Source: Effrenium voratum (taxonomy: Eukaryota; Sar; Dinophyceae; Suessiales; Symbiodiniaceae). Taken from it: a stretch of 64,000 bases of DNA. Of this stretch, positions 1 through 11,949 are shown one piece after another (position 1 is the first letter of the stretch; each line of letters begins with the position of its first letter). The notes beneath the pieces were generated by a model. That model did no database searches, was not told where the DNA came from, and saw only the letters and a program-made list of their open reading frames with translations. A program made the position numbers and the translations under genes. The stretch covers positions 62,001 to 126,000 of the forward strand of contig CAUJNA010003776.1 of assembly GCA_963377175.1 (NCBI GenBank), written 5' to 3'.

Positions 1-3000
1 GGAAAAAAACAGCAACTGGCGATCCAGGTGCTTTGAGCAGCATCGGGCATTGTTGACCGCTGGTTCCACGCGCTGAGAGGGCCAAATCCGGCCCTAAGAA
101 GAAGCAGACTTTGCAAGACCACGCACACTCCATGGAAGCAGCTGCTGCGCGCTCTTCTCAGGGGGGCACTGGCTTGGGGCCTTTTTGGGTTGCTGCAGCT
201 GGCAGAGCCTCGCGGCAAGCGAGGCCGCTGCTGCTGCTCTAAAAAAGCACGGGGCATGCTGAAGAGCAGACGGGAGAGGGCGCAAGCAGAAGGACCTCTG
301 GATTCCCCGAAGAAGTTGATCATTTTGGTGGTGTCCGTTGCAGCTAAGCCGCTTTTGAAGCTTCCTACTGATGGGAAAATTGAAGAACCCCTGGCTCTCA
401 AGAAGGCCTTCTCAAGAAGGCCGTCCTGACACATCAACAAAACCAAGGGAAAAATCCTCCGGTCCGCCTTCTTTAGAGATCGCACCCCTTGCTGGGTGGG
501 AAAGGAACATCTCAGGGGGAAACACGCCATGTTTTTGGGGGGTCAGATTCCTAAAAGACGCAGACCCATATTCATTCCCCAACTGATGGCTTTTTGGCCA
601 TAACCCCCGTTTCCTAAATGCAATCTTCTAATGTTAACTGTCATCTCCGCAAAGGCTTCTGCGGGACTTGAAAGGGGTCTTAATTTTAAAATAAAATAAA
701 TCAAAAGTAAGGAATCCGGATGTACAGGAAGGAAACCAACCACTCACAGCTATTGTTAGGATGGTTTTACAGGAAGGAACGTAGAGCAATTGTTTGGGCT
801 GGTTTTGAGGCATTTTGGGCTGGAAGAAAGGCCAACGCCGGCCAGGAAGCCTGCCAAAACTCCCGAGGATCCCGACGTAGGCCGGCATGGCAGCACCCGA
901 CTGCTGGATCTCAGAGGTCGGATGCGGAGTCGGGTCAAGTGAGACTCGAAAAGGGACCGGGGGAAGACCAAAAGGGTGGGCAGCTTTCGATTTCGTTGTG
1001 TCTCCACAAAACCGGGAGGGGGGAAGGATTCCCGGTTCCCGATCAGCCGCCCTCCACCCCCCATATCATTCGTTCGGGAAACCCATAATAGTGCAATGGG
1101 TTTCCTGCCTGGACCCTCAAACTACCCTTCAACATGGTAATTGCCCCTAAATTATGGGGTGACCTCCCATTTACTTTTGATGGGTAGCTTGCGGGATTTC
1201 CCGTTTTTGGCGGGCAGCTTGAGAGCTGAAGGGACACAGAGAGACGAAAGTCCAGAAGGAAAAAAAAGAACAACACGGAAAGAAACAAAACAGAAACACA
1301 AACAGAAGCAGAGAATCGGGCAAGCAAGCAAGCAAGCGAGCGAGCGAGCAAGCAAGGCAAGCCAAACAAACAAACACCCCGTTATTAACACCAAACATTG
1401 CTGGGGTTGATTGTGAGTAGTGTGACTGGGTAGGCGTCAGGCACCTGCCTATAACCATGACGGTGGTTGAAACATGTTCCGGTGGGCCAACACCGGACAA
1501 TTTCCCAGAGCCGTTTTGGGGGGGAAAATCCGCGCTTTTTACGGCTAGTGTGAGACCTGGAACCGCAAAACGAGAAGCGGCGAGAAACGACGAGCCGCGC
1601 GTGGCCCCTTTTTCGGGTGCCCCGGCGACCATGACCTCCGGGCTCGCCAGGCAGTCCACCGAGCTGTTGTAGCGGTGCCTGGCCGCCGCTTTCGTGTTGC
1701 TCGGGGCGCCTTTCAAGGGAAAAACTGACTGCGAGAGCATAGGTGTCCTTTTTGGGAAAAGTGATAGCCCTGGTAGTTGATTGAACCACCAGGTCAACCA
1801 GGGCCCTCGATTTTTCGACCAGATCAACCAAAAAGGACACCTATGTGCGAGAGATGGACACCTGCCGGTGGTCATTAAACTGGATGGAAACCCCAAAATG
1901 GGTTTAGGAAACTCTGGAAGATGGATTAAGGACGCGGTCGATTCCTTTTGGTTTAACAAATTGAGCCTTCCCTCACCCGAAGAAGCCATGGGCGTCCTAT
2001 GTTGGGACAAACCTTGAATGAAAATTTAGGCAAGTGGCCAGAACCCGTATCCGGGAAGGAGGACGCATCGGCTTTTGGATCGCTTCATGTTACTGTTGCT
2101 TGGGCTCGGAGGAAAAACACATCCGTGCTGAGCGGAGGTTGATGTACAATAGTCTGTGCGGTTTCTTGCCAGCCACAGCAGGCAAAGGCCGGCGTTTCTC
2201 CCAACACCTTTTAGAACCGTTGGGCCTGTATCAAAATAGGCCGACCTCCCAAAATGCGTGGCGTCCTTTCCGTTTCCTTTCCAAAAAAGGGTAACCTCGA
2301 AAAAATACGGGCCCATTGGTTGTCTTGAGTCATTGAGAATCTGGGGCTGGCACACCCCAGCTGAATGTGCAACCTCCCTTCGCCAAAAAAGGACAAACCC
2401 AAAGTGTGATATCCGACCTTTGCCCCAAGCGAAAGCTCATCCACAGAATCCGACTTCCCCTGCGAACTGATTGGAGAACCCCCCCGGCTGCGCATACCTC
2501 TCAAGGAAATGCATTGGAGAACTCCCTTCGTTTCAGGATCTTGATTTTTTTTCCTCCGCACCATTTTTCCTGAAGCACGCGTTTCCGCCTCGCGCGATTC
2601 CCCCCACCAATTCCACTCCCCCCCCCCCCACCCCCCCCCACCGCCCGCAACGCCCCCAACGCCCGAAGCCAAAGCCCTGGGGCCGGCGCGGGGGCTTGTG
2701 CCGGAAGGGCAGCACGCCCTGGCGAAGGCGACGAAGGCGCCCGGTCTTAGGAAGAGATAGAGTTCTCTGCTTGCTGTGTTTTGTTTTTGTCTTAGGAAGA
2801 AGGATAAAACAAAAAAAAACAAGGAAAAACAATGTGTCTTAGGAAGAAGAGGAAAAAAAAACAAGGGGGAAAAAAAGGAGGAAGAACCAAACAAACAAAA
2901 AACAGTGGATGGGGAACGCGTCCAGAACTCGCAGCACCCAAAATGAAACCCTAACTTATGCAAACGGTATGGTTTCAACAGCGGTTGGATCAAATCCTGC

Positions 3001-3840
3001 ACCCAAGAATCCTTGGAAGGAGTGCAAGCTAGTTGTGATCTGCACATTTTTCGGCACACAAACTCTCGCTGTGGTTCCTTCCGTGAAGACTCCGACGGCG
3101 TCTCAGGAAGGAAACCCTTAAGGGAAGCCTTGGCCGACTGCCTTGGCTCTGACTTGAAGAGCATAGTCCTTTTGGACAAAATAGGTGGCCCAATGGAACA
3201 AAACCTATCTAAACCAGTGGAACCCGCCTGATTCTATCCAAACAGCTGAGCAGTGTCACTGTGTGACCCATGTCCAAGGAATCAAAACCCACAAAATGCG
3301 CTCAACAAAGTCTAGGCGTAAAGCGCCGCTTTTAGCAATCTGGAGTTGGCCACACGAACCCCCACACCTCACTCAGGGCCCTGGCGGCCCAGGTAAGATG
3401 TTGACCGGAATCTGAAACAAGGGGCATTTGGCTACTGCCCTGGTTTTGGGGCACTTGACACATTTGACCTTTTTCTTGTTAAAGCCAATCAACTATCTGA
3501 CAGGGGACACTGGATTTCCCCTTCAAAAGTTGCAACTGATTGGCGGATTTTATTACAACTGCCACTTTTGGAGGTTCCAATCGACCCGATGGCAACGGTT
3601 GAACGGTCCCTCGAAGAGGTTTGCTTGGCAGCTTCTCTCCGAACGAAGTCTCGCGGCGTCATTTTTTAGGGTCCAGAATGAAGGTGTTCCTTCTGGTTTC
3701 TGCTTTAAAACAGCGTCGAATCAGAAACTTGGGTGTGCCTTTCATATGTTTTCGGAGGGACCCCCAGATTGGTGGGTCTTCCTTTTCTGGTTTCCCATTC
3801 ACACCCAACCCCACCAAAGTCTTCCCTCAACCAGAACGCC
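1..3840. other. Host non-coding DNA without a supported gene
   Basis: I see no convincing gene here. Open frames are short, occur on both strands at once and have low-complexity translations. The stretch holds a GCAA-type microsatellite near 1320-1360, a poly-C/CCA tract near 2610-2645 and A-rich tracts near 2800-2900. Single exons of a host gene could be hidden and could not be excluded without transcript data. Confidence 0.5.
1319..1360. repeat. GCAA/GCGA tetranucleotide microsatellite
   Basis: A run of GCAA units passes into GCGA and back to GCAA. The apparent Cys/Leu/Ala-rich reading frames over it are products of the repeat. Confidence 0.85.
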
Positions 3841-3852
3841 GCGCGCTCCGCT

Positions 3853-3893
3853 CCGCTGGATCCGCTGGATCCGCTGGATCCGCTGGATCCGCT
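3853..3893. repeat. 9-bp tandem repeat (CCGCTGGAT)
   Basis: About four and a half perfect copies of CCGCTGGAT. Because the unit is a multiple of three it stays open in several frames (for example repeated Asp-Pro-Leu) and makes spurious reading frames. Confidence 0.85.
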
Positions 3894-4016
3894 CGCCTTG
3901 TGGTTCGGGTCGCCCAGGCACGGGATGCCCATGATGAGGAGGCACATCAGCATCCTCCCGCTCCGCTGGGCCGCTGGGCCCCACATGTCCAAACACTCCG
4001 TCAGGCTCACCGATCT

Positions 4017-4095
4017 CTGTGTGTGTGTGTTTTTGGGGTGGTGGGGGGGGGTGGGGGGGTGGGGTGGGGGGGGGGGGGGTGGGGGGGGTGGGTAA
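4017..4095. repeat. GT repeat followed by long G-tracts
   Basis: A short GT run is followed by G-tracts of 6-14 bases separated by single T residues. The plus strand has clear potential to form a G-quadruplex. There is no coding signal. Confidence 0.8.
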
Positions 4096-4289
4096 GATGG
4101 ACACTTGAGGTCTATTTGGAAAAGGAGGCTCCATTCAAAAGTCAATCCTTAGAAAGGGATGCTCGCCAAATAGACGCTCAAGGTTTTCCAAGGTGGGACC
4201 GAGCTTGCCGAATAGACAGTCAAGGTTTTCCGAGGTAAGGCCGGGCTCGCCCACTGAATGTTCAAAGAAAGTGAAGTCCGAGCCGTCCG

Positions 4290-5160
4290 GCCAGTCCGAT
4301 CCGCCCGACCTGTCCGACCCGAGGCGTCCGTGTCCAAGCCGACCCGAGTCCGAGCTGTCCGACCAGTCCGATCCGTCCGATCCGTCCGAGCTGTCCGACC
4401 CGAGGCGTCCGTGCTGTCCGACCCAAGGCGTCGGTGTCCGAGCCGACCCGAGTCCGAACTGTCCCTGGTCCGCGCCGACCGACGAGTCCCACATGCCTGA
4501 CGTTTGCGGGCAGTCCGCGACGTACGACATGTCCGACGAGTCCGACGTAGGGACGCAAGGAGTGTCCGAGCCGTCCGCGGGAACGGGCCGTCCGCGACGT
4601 CTGACGTGTCCGACGAGTCCGATGAGTCCGACGAGCCCGATGAGTCCGACGTAGGGCCGCAAGGAGTGTCCAAGCCGTCCGCGGGAACGGGCCGTCCGCG
4701 ATGTCCGACGTGTCCGACGAGTCCGATGAGTCCGACGGGAACGGGCCGTCCGCGATGTCCGACGTGTCCGACGAGTCCGATGAGTCCGACGAGCCCGATG
4801 AGTCCGACGCAATTACGGGGCCGAAGACGAGTGTCCGATCCATTCGACATAGAGTCCGCGGCGTCCAAGTCTGCGGCGTCTGCCAAGTCCGATAAGTCTG
4901 TGGCGTCCGATACCCGCGCTGCGAGACGAGTCCGACAGGCCTGGCGTAGGGCCGACCGCGACGCCCGACGTGTCTGACAAGTCCGAACAGTCCGATGAGT
5001 CTGACGTAGGGTCGCCCGCGGCGTCCGACAGGGCCCGCGGTGTCTGAAGTGTCCGGCGAGTCCAAAAGCTCTACAGCGCGCGCGATGAGTCCAATAGGGC
5101 CGGCCGTCCGACATGTCTGCCGAGGTCGACTTCGACAAGTCGACGAGTCCAATTCTGACA
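4290..5160. repeat. GTCCGA minisatellite, 9-bp unit with higher-order structure
   Basis: Units of the form GTCCGANNN are strung together with a superimposed longer repeat; the segment containing CGCGGGAACGGGCCGTCC recurs at about 4575, 4680 and 4737. Six-frame translation gives long frames on both strands (Ser-Asp-Glu-rich on plus, Arg-Thr-rich on minus), because a 9-bp unit does not shift frame. I do not regard any as a gene. A sister array lies at 61.8-62.2 kb. Confidence 0.85.
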
Positions 5161-6099
5161 GGTGCGTAGAGGGGTTCGCTCAGCTACCATGGCCAATCCA
5201 GCCCAAGTCGGTTTATTATGGAAAAAATACCCTGACAAGAGTGGGTGGACCAGTTCCCAACAAGTAGAAGTATTCAAAATCAGCTCAACAGTCACATTGT
5301 CGGCCACACGTGCCACTCGCGAGCCTGTGTCGAGGGTGCGCAGCACGTGGCTCGAGGGCGCATGCCCCTTTACCATTCTCCCCCTGCTATGACATGAACC
5401 CATCCGCTCCAACAACAAACGTTCAAAGGGTCTGTCACAGTAGGCTGAGACAAAACAAAAGAAGCTGTTACTGGGCACTAACTCCGACGCAAATATCTGT
5501 GTGTTTTCATGGAGCCGGCCCCTCGAAAAAAAATACCCTGTGACAAAAGTGGGCGAATGTTGTAAGGGACGCGACACCCCCCAAACAAAAAACAACTAAC
5601 ATCAACAGGGGGCCAGTCGGAAGTCAGCTTTCTTTTGCCCACGCGTCACCTGTCAAGGGCGCCCGCCCCTTTGCCAAGCCAGCAAGCCTCATGGGGGGGG
5701 CCTTTGGCCGACATCATGTCCGTGAGGATCTATGCTCGCCTAACATGTGACTTGCAAGGGTGTTTTGCCAATTGGGGCCGTGTGCTAGATTCGTGTTGCA
5801 AACAGACTAACGCGGGACACGCTCGGTGTGTGTGTGTGTGTGTGACAAAGTATCTGTGCCCCAAAACTGCTTGACAAGGGTGCCCAGTGACAGGCATTTG
5901 CTGGATACAACATGAAAATGACCCGCGATCTCACCCTCAAGCTGGCCGAGGCTTGCTGCTGAGCACAGTAAACGCAGTCGCGATCGAACTAGATCCGAAG
6001 CAGGCCGCCGCGATCCATCTCGCCGTGAACGCAAAGCCGGCTCCGAGTTTCTCTCAAAAAAGGACGAAGAAATGAGCCGATTCCCTTCCCCAGCACCTT
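5161..6099. other. Host non-coding DNA
   Basis: No supported gene. A (GT)n run is present near 5825-5843. Pieces resemble each other (an AAAAAATACCCTGNNACAA string occurs near 5223 and 5527), suggesting old duplicated repeats. Confidence 0.45.
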
Positions 6100-6475
6100 T
6101 TGACGGCTTGTCTCTAGAACATGGTAGTGCCAGAATATCTAGAACTTCCTGCGGCGGAAATTTCTGCCGCAACGCGTTACGGCGGAACTTCGCTGCATTC
6201 TAGAAAATCAGCCGCAAACAAAGAAAAATGCCGCAACCAAAACAAAAAACGCCGCAACACCGTTTGCTTTCCGGGAATTTCCGCCGCATTCCCGCCGATT
6301 TCCGCCGCATTCCCGCCGATTTCCGCCGCAAATCGGGAGGTAGAAAAAACTGAAAAAAAGTTCTGCCGCAATTCTAAAAAAACGCCGCAAATCAGGAAGA
6401 AATACCGCAAATCCAAAAAGGCGTTTTTTTGTTTTGCGGCAGAAATTTATGCCGCAACGAATCTCTAGGTATACT
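6100..6475 (+). repeat. Left copy of inverted CCGCC-rich repeat
   Basis: Inverted counterpart of 24345-24654. It contains short tandem units of the type TTTCCGCCGCATTCCCGCCGA (about three copies near 6285-6335). These explain the open frames on both strands. Part of it (from about 6307) is duplicated again at 7147. Confidence 0.75.
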
Positions 6476-7997
6476 TAAACAAGTACAGGCAGCAGCTGAG
6501 CCGGCGCGCGACAGGAGAACAACAGCAATGAGGGTGGCTCATTTGGATCTGCTGCGGGCCCAAGCTCACCGCAAATGAGCCACCCCCTGGCCGCTGCCGC
6601 AGAAGTGCCAACATCACCAGCATCTCCAGCATCACCAACATCGCTGGCCAAGGGCAAGCCAAGGGCAAAGACACCTGACAGAACTGAGGGTGGCTCATTG
6701 AAATTTGCTGCCGGGACAGTGAGCCACCCCGCTTTCCCGAAGCCCTTCATGTGGCAAAGAAGCCAGCCCCAAGCCTATTTTTGGAAAGTAGAACAAACAA
6801 GTTCCTGAAGCTGGCAGATGTGTGCAAAATGACAGTTCACACCCAGCAATGGCGAGAGTTTGCTGGAGCCACGCAGTCTTCATGAAAACCCAACTGCTCC
6901 AACCTCTGCTGATGTTGTCACCCGCTTGCTCATGTGAAGTTGTCAAATGTCTGTGTGTTGAAGCCCGGATGCGTCGTGCTCCTTTCACGCAAGGCTTGAC
7001 TGAAGTCACCTTGGCGCACGCACCTTCGAATTGAGAACTGCCCGTCTGCAAGCCCATCCGTGTATATGGGTTGACTCCCGTCAGTGTTACTCAGCGACAG
7101 CCGAGCCAAAAAAATGAAATACGATAACAAATAAGCCAGATGCCACGCATTCCCGCCGATTTCCGCCGCAAATCGGGAGGTAGAAAAAACTGAAAAAAAG
7201 TTATGCCGCAATTCTAAAAAAACGCCGCAAATCAGGAAGAAATACCGCAAATCCAAAAAGGCGTTTTTTTGTTTTGCGGCAGAAATTTATGCCGCAACGA
7301 ATCTCTAGGTATACTTAAACAAGTACAGGCAGCAGCTGAGCCGGCGCGCGACAGGAGAACAACAGCAATGAGGGTGGCTCATTTGGATCTGCTGCGGGCC
7401 CAAGCTCACCGCAAATGAGCCACCCCCTGGCCGCTGCCGCAGAAGTGCCAACATCACCAGCATCTCCAGCATCACCAACATCGCTGGCCAAGGGCAAGCC
7501 AAGGGCAAAGACACCTGACAGAACTGAGGGTGGCTCATTGAAATTTGCTGCCGGGACAGTTCCACAAGGCATGAGCCACCCCGCTTTCCCGAAGCCCTTC
7601 ATGTGGCAAAGAAGCCAGCCCCAAGCCTATTTTTGGAAAGTAGAACAAAAAAGTTCCTGAAGCTGGCAGATGTGTGCAAAATGACAGTTCACACCCAGCA
7701 ATGGCGAGAGTTTGCTGGAGCCACGCAGTCTTCATGAAAACCCGACTGCTCCAACCTCTGCTGATGTTGTCACCCGCTTGCTCATGTGAAGTTGTCAAAT
7801 GTCTGTGTGTTGAAGCCCGGATGCGTCGTGCTCCTTTCACGCAAGGCTTGACTGAAGTCACCTTGGCGCACGCACCTTCGAATTGAGAACTGCCCGTCTG
7901 CAAGCCCATCCGTGTATATGGGTTGACTCCCGTCAGTGTTACTCAGCGACAGCCGAGCCAAAAAAATGAAATACGATAACAAATAAGCCAGATGCCA
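6307..7997. repeat. Tandem duplication of an ~840-bp segment
   Basis: 6307-7146 is repeated at 7147-7997 with near identity. The main difference is about 12 extra bases (TTCCACAAGGCA region, near 7560) in the second copy. Each copy carries the right part of the CCGCC repeat, a GGGTGGCTCATTT hairpin family member and a stretch with no coding signal. The near identity points to a recent duplication, or a collapsed or expanded assembly. Confidence 0.85.
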
Positions 7998-8097
7998 AAC
8001 AGACAATCAAACTAGCCTGAATCCATTCTGCGGAGGTGCGGGTCGCTCATCCTGTCCAAATGCGATCCGACATAAACAAGTATAGTCCGCCAGTGAG

Positions 8098-8345
8098 CCT
8101 GCGGAAACCCTCAAAAACGATCTAACCCGCCGAGTTAGATTGATTTCTGGCCTCGGTTGGTTGCAGCTGTTCCGGATGAGCCTTGGGAAGTGGAAACCCT
8201 CAAAAACGATCTAACTCGCCGAGTTAGGTTGATTTCTGGCCTCGGTTGGTTGCAGCTGTTCCGGATGAGCCTTGGGAAGTGGAAGCCCTCAAAAAACGAT
8301 CTAACTCGCCGGTTAGGTTGATTTCTGGCCTCGGTTGGTCGCAGC
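8098..8345 (+). repeat. Three tandem copies of an ~86-bp unit
   Basis: The unit contains CCCTCAAAAACGATCTAAC and GATTTCTGGCCTCGGTTGG. Three successive copies differ by a few substitutions and small indels. No gene is visible. Confidence 0.8.
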
Positions 8346-8364
8346 CGAAAATGAGGAGAACAGC

Positions 8365-8575
8365 TAGAATGTGGGTGGCTCGTTTGGATCTGACCGCGGG
8401 CCCAAGCTCGCCGCAAATGAGCCACCCCCCGGCCGCTGCCGCAGAAGCGCCAACATCACCAGCATCTCCAGCATCACCAACATCACTGGCCACCTAGGGC
8501 GAAGACACCTGACAGGACTGAGGGTGGCTCATTTAAATTTGCTGCCGGGACAGTTCCACACCCCCCTTTTCCTGG
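8365..8575. repeat. Dispersed GGGTGGCTC / GAGCCACCC hairpin family member
   Basis: A GGGTGGCTCGTTTGGATCTG block is followed by GCAAATGAGCCACCCC, forming an imperfect stem. It continues with CATCACCAGCATCTCCAGCATCACC-like triplet repeats. Related copies occur near 6530-6720, 7375-7580 and 61560-61660. Confidence 0.7.
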
Positions 8576-8857
8576 AGCCCTACATGTAGCGATGTCGGGC
8601 CCCACCTGGCAAAGAAGTATCTTGGGAAGAAGCCCAGCCGATCCAAACTTGTTTTTCCGGCCTGGCGGGGAACTCGTGCGCCCTTCTCCACACAATCATT
8701 TCAAATAGGGGTTGGCTCACGTCAGTGTTCTTATAACGTCAATATGTGGTCCAAGTACAGCATGTACGATTTCGTAGAGTGCTTTGCACGCTCTTGGAGA
8801 ACGCAAAGCATACACATCAGCTCTGCCGATGATGTGAAAAAATCATGACGCTTGCTG

Positions 8858-9754
8858 TCACACCGAGTGCTCCACTGCCACCCTCTTGCTAAGCCGCGCC
8901 CAAGACTGTTGGCGCCGGCGCACAGCCTGATCAACTGCACGGCCATAGGGCCAGCGCACTGTGCTTTCTGCTAGTCGAACTGCAGCAACGATGCCCCTTG
9001 GATCAGAGACGCGGAGCCGCAACGGCTCCTGCGCCACTATGAGCGTGCTTGCTGTGATGCTCAAAAGCAGGTCCGCTGCAATCTCAGGCATCAATGGCGC
9101 CGGCTGCTCTTCCTGCAGCTGCTCCTGAGGCTGGCCCTGGCGCACGTATGGCGGCCAACTGTACTGCCGGCCGTCATATGCTGGCTGCAGCACCGAATGC
9201 CAAAGATGCAAGCTGTGCCTGTCCAGAGCCGGCAGCCAATGAAGCAGCCGCACCGATGCAAACCGCGCGTTGTGCAATATCTCCGATGCTCCCTTGCGGG
9301 CCACGGCAATGCTGCGCCCCATCGCGCTAGCCCACCTCGACAGCTGAGCCTCGTACAGGTTCAAGAGCTGGCCTTGGCAATCTGTCAAGACTGCAGCATC
9401 TGGCGACGAAGGCTCTGGTGCGGGTGGCCAAGGCAAACCCATGCGGCGAATCCAAGCCGCAGCAAGTGGCAAGTAGGGCGCTCCGCTTTTGACATACCGG
9501 TTCTCTTTCTCTGCGCTATACCATTTTCTGGCCTCGCAGCAAAGACCTTGCGCAGATTGGATGTCAGGCATGCAGGCCCATGAGTAGCCAAAGTGGTGCT
9601 GCACCAGTAGGCGCATGTGGTGCAAGAGGTCGAGTAAGGCACGCTGCACTGCCTCAGTGTACGAAGCCCCAAAAAAGACGCACGCAGCTATTGGCACTGG
9701 TCCCATCGAGTCCACCCGAATTTGGTGCAAGTTTCTATTCGACTGGCGCGACAA
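8858..9754 (-). CDS. Unrecognised open reading frame (about 298 residues)
   Basis: This minus-strand frame is the longest in the 6.5-16 kb interval apart from repeat artefacts. Its translation has a normal mixture of residues, with alternating Trp, Leu and Ala-rich helical-looking stretches and a proline/glutamine-rich linker around residues 205-225. I recognise no domain. It lies inside the block bounded by the inverted CCGCC repeats, on the same strand as the helicase/transposase exons, so it may be another gene of the same element or a host exon. The start is uncertain because introns are likely. Function unknown. Confidence 0.4.
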   Translation of the reverse strand: MSRQSNRNLHQIRVDSMGPVPIAACVFFGASYTEAVQRALLDLLHHMRLLVQHHFGYSWACMPDIQSAQGLCCEARKWYSAEKENRYVKSGAPYLPLAAAWIRRMGLPWPPAPEPSSPDAAVLTDCQGQLLNLYEAQLSRWASAMGRSIAVARKGASEILHNARFASVRLLHWLPALDRHSLHLWHSVLQPAYDGRQYSWPPYVRQGQPQEQLQEEQPAPLMPEIAADLLLSITASTLIVAQEPLRLRVSDPRGIVAAVRLAESTVRWPYGRAVDQAVRRRQQSWARLSKRVAVEHSV

Positions 9755-9823
9755 ATGCTACACGTCTCAACCAAAACCAATGGAAAAACTAGACAAAAAA
9801 TATTTCGCCCTACACCAGGCTAC

Positions 9824-10219
9824 TCAGCCGGAAAAGCACGAGGGGTAATAGAGCCACACAACAGCCAAGAGCACAATGCGCAATCGTAGAAAGCAAGTTG
9901 CAGCGCGCGTCCACTTTCGCCCCTCCAGTAGCCGCTCCACCCACTCAGAGGCTCCGTCGCCAACCAGCAAAAGCGGCGCGCGTGCCAGTCCAACCTGCTG
10001 CAGGTACCGCACTGCCAGCTGCCTGCAAAAACTAGCAGCGTTGCCACCGCCCCCAAGCCCGGCATGCTGCAGCAATTGCCAAGTCTGCTCGCCGGACTCT
10101 ATTGCGGCGGATGCCCACTGGGGCACGCCAGCGCGAGAAATCGCAGCGGCAAACTGCAGCAGAAACGCTAGAACTTTTTGCATTCGGGTGGAGCTGAGAG
10201 ATGCATCCAGCGCGGGCAA
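9824..10219 (-). CDS. Unrecognised reading frame upstream of the 298-residue frame
   Basis: A 131-residue minus-strand frame directly upstream of the frame ending at 8858, so the two could be exons of one gene. The translation is Ala/Leu-rich with Gly-rich loops (an Ala-Gly-Leu-Gly4 stretch near residue 54) and a hydrophobic C-terminal 20 residues that may already be intron. No recognisable family. Confidence 0.3.
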   Translation of the reverse strand: MPALDASLSSTRMQKVLAFLLQFAAAISRAGVPQWASAAIESGEQTWQLLQHAGLGGGGNAASFCRQLAVRYLQQVGLARAPLLLVGDGASEWVERLLEGRKWTRAATCFLRLRIVLLAVVWLYYPSCFSG

Positions 10220-11229
10220 AGATGAAGAGCTGGCTTGACTTTCGGCATCATCCGCCTCACTAACCTGCGCCGTTTGCCAAACATCAAAACGCTCTCAACC
10301 GTGCGACAACCTTTCCTCCACTGACATGTCCGAACAACACGCCCTGCCCTCCTCCCCACCCAGCCGTCCTCCGTCTCTGTGCCCTCCTCGCACATTTCTA
10401 CCTGCCGACCACGCTTCCGAAAACCTTGCTCTGGCTGCCGCGACTTTCGCCAGCGTCCTGAACAGCGAGCCACATATGCCCGCCGGCTTTCAAGACGTCC
10501 CGCCAAAAAAATAATAATTAGACTCAACCACAGCGCTGTTTCAACATGACAGCATATCTTTACGAAGACAAGGCACTCACCGCGGCTTGCCAGCCAGCGC
10601 TTGTCCAGGTAGGCTTGCTGCCTCGAAGCTCCTCCAACTCTGCCCTCACTCGATCTTTTTCGGCCAGCCCCAAGTACAGCCTCACGCCATAAATCTGGGT
10701 CCGGGCCCGCTCCATGCCGGCCACTCGATCAGGTGACTCCTACTTTTTCGGACATATCCTGTGTCGGCCTGAGTGATTCAACTGTTGCCATTCGGCTAAG
10801 GTTGCGCCAGGTTTTGGCGCCGCTGTCACTGTCTGTGGGCAAGAACGGCAAGCCAGCCAGGCGAGCAATTCTCAAGCGGAGACCAGGGTTCCCGTGAGAT
10901 TTCGTGAACCTTAGCCTATTTGACTATTTTTTTGCAGACACGCTCAGCACTTATACACTCCCTGAAAGAAACGCGAAAACCGCGGACTTGCCTCCGCGTA
11001 ACATCCTTCTGCTTCCTCAAGCCAGAAAGCGCACACCAAGACCCAACGGCGGCCTCAGGAACCAGTGGCGAGCCGCAAGCACGCACCATGACCAGCCGTG
11101 TTCGCTCCAAGCGGGCACCAGTGGCCAAACGGTGTCCTGCAAACAAGCGAAACATGCTCCGGGAGCCAGTGGCAGCCGCAAACAAAGCGCACCTTTGCGG
11201 GAAAAAAACACAGCAGAGATAACGGCGCC
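10220..11229. other. Non-coding interval
   Basis: No supported gene. A frame at about 10168-10527 (minus) is Arg-rich and I treat it as chance. From about 11080 onward the GGAGCC...TGGC units of the satellite family begin to appear. Confidence 0.4.
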
Positions 11230-11390
11230 CTCGAACAGACAACGCCAGAACAAAGTGGAGCGCGTCCCACGGCTTCAAGGCGTGGCAGAACCGACTGAGC
11301 CCCCTCCACAGCTTCCGGCGAGTCAGAGAAGACAAAGCGAACTGCGCAGCGCGCATCTTGGGGACAACACAGGTCCAAGTCCGCCGGCGA
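11230..11390 (-). pseudogene. Degraded copy of the DDE-transposase exon
   Basis: The DNA around 11305-11375 (GGCGAGTCAGAGAAGACAAA... GCGAACTGCGCAGCGCGCATC) matches 17510-17555 (GGCGAGTCTGAGAAGACAAA... GCGAACTGTGCAGCGTGCGTC), which encodes the second aspartate region of the transposase. The surrounding frame is not conserved, so this is a broken paralogue. Confidence 0.65.
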
Positions 11391-11470
11391 ACTTTTTCAC
11401 TCAGCACGGCATGCAACTCTGGGAAATGGTTTGATACTGCGGTTGCCACACACGCAAAAGCATCCCAGAA

Positions 11471-11704
11471 TCACTCAGCCACTCGCCCAACGTGCTGACA
11501 CAGATGGCCAGTTTGGACCTGCCTGAGAATACCGGTCTCTTTCTTGAAGATGATGCAATCAGTCTGCCCGCCCTCCTGCGGCGCGGCAATGACCGCGTCG
11601 AGCACGGTTGCAGCCATTGCAAACTTGTACTTGGGGAGCATTTGGACGAACTGCTGCAAAGTCTGGAACGTAACAAGTCTCAGGAGCCGAAGGCATCCTC
11701 CCAA
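11471..11704 (-). pseudogene. Diverged paralogue of part of the zinc-finger/transposase gene
   Basis: The minus-strand translation reads QQFVQMLPKYKFAMAATVLD... and aligns with RQFVELLPRHKFAMVAPVFD... of the large frame at 18113-20726 (near 19640-19725). The alignment continues for about 45 residues before the frames diverge. It is a protein-level paralogue older than the near-identical DNA fragments found in the neighbouring satellite array. Confidence 0.65.
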
Positions 11705-11949
11705 AAAAAAACTGCCTCAGGAGCCAATGGCATCCTCTAACCATGACAGCCGAGGAAAAATAACGCTTTTCATGTGGACAAGCCAGAAAGCAGTCGCGTT
11801 CCACACGATGTGGAACGTGCCGAGGGAGCCAAAGGCGCGCAAAATGCTTCATAGGCCGATGGCATCCTAAAACAATGAGTGTCGAAGAGAAGAAAAGCCG
11901 TTAGGGATGAACAGCCATCTCATCACAGGAGCCGAGGGCATCCTGCCAA

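Noticed and set aside
1171..2010. 279-codon minus-strand frame
   Set aside because: It spans the GCAA microsatellite and unrelated non-coding sequence; the Cys/Leu/Ala-rich and Phe-rich stretches are repeat products and no motif is present.
2211..3179. 322-codon minus-strand frame
   Set aside because: Covers the poly-C and A-rich tracts (Gly/Trp and Phe runs). No domain, and a shadow frame exists on the other strand; judged fortuitous.
4135..5152. Long reading frames on both strands (up to about 330 codons), rich in Ser-Asp-Glu or Arg-Thr
   Set aside because: They coincide exactly with the 9-bp GTCCGA repeat, whose period keeps all frames open; no non-repetitive coding sequence is attached.
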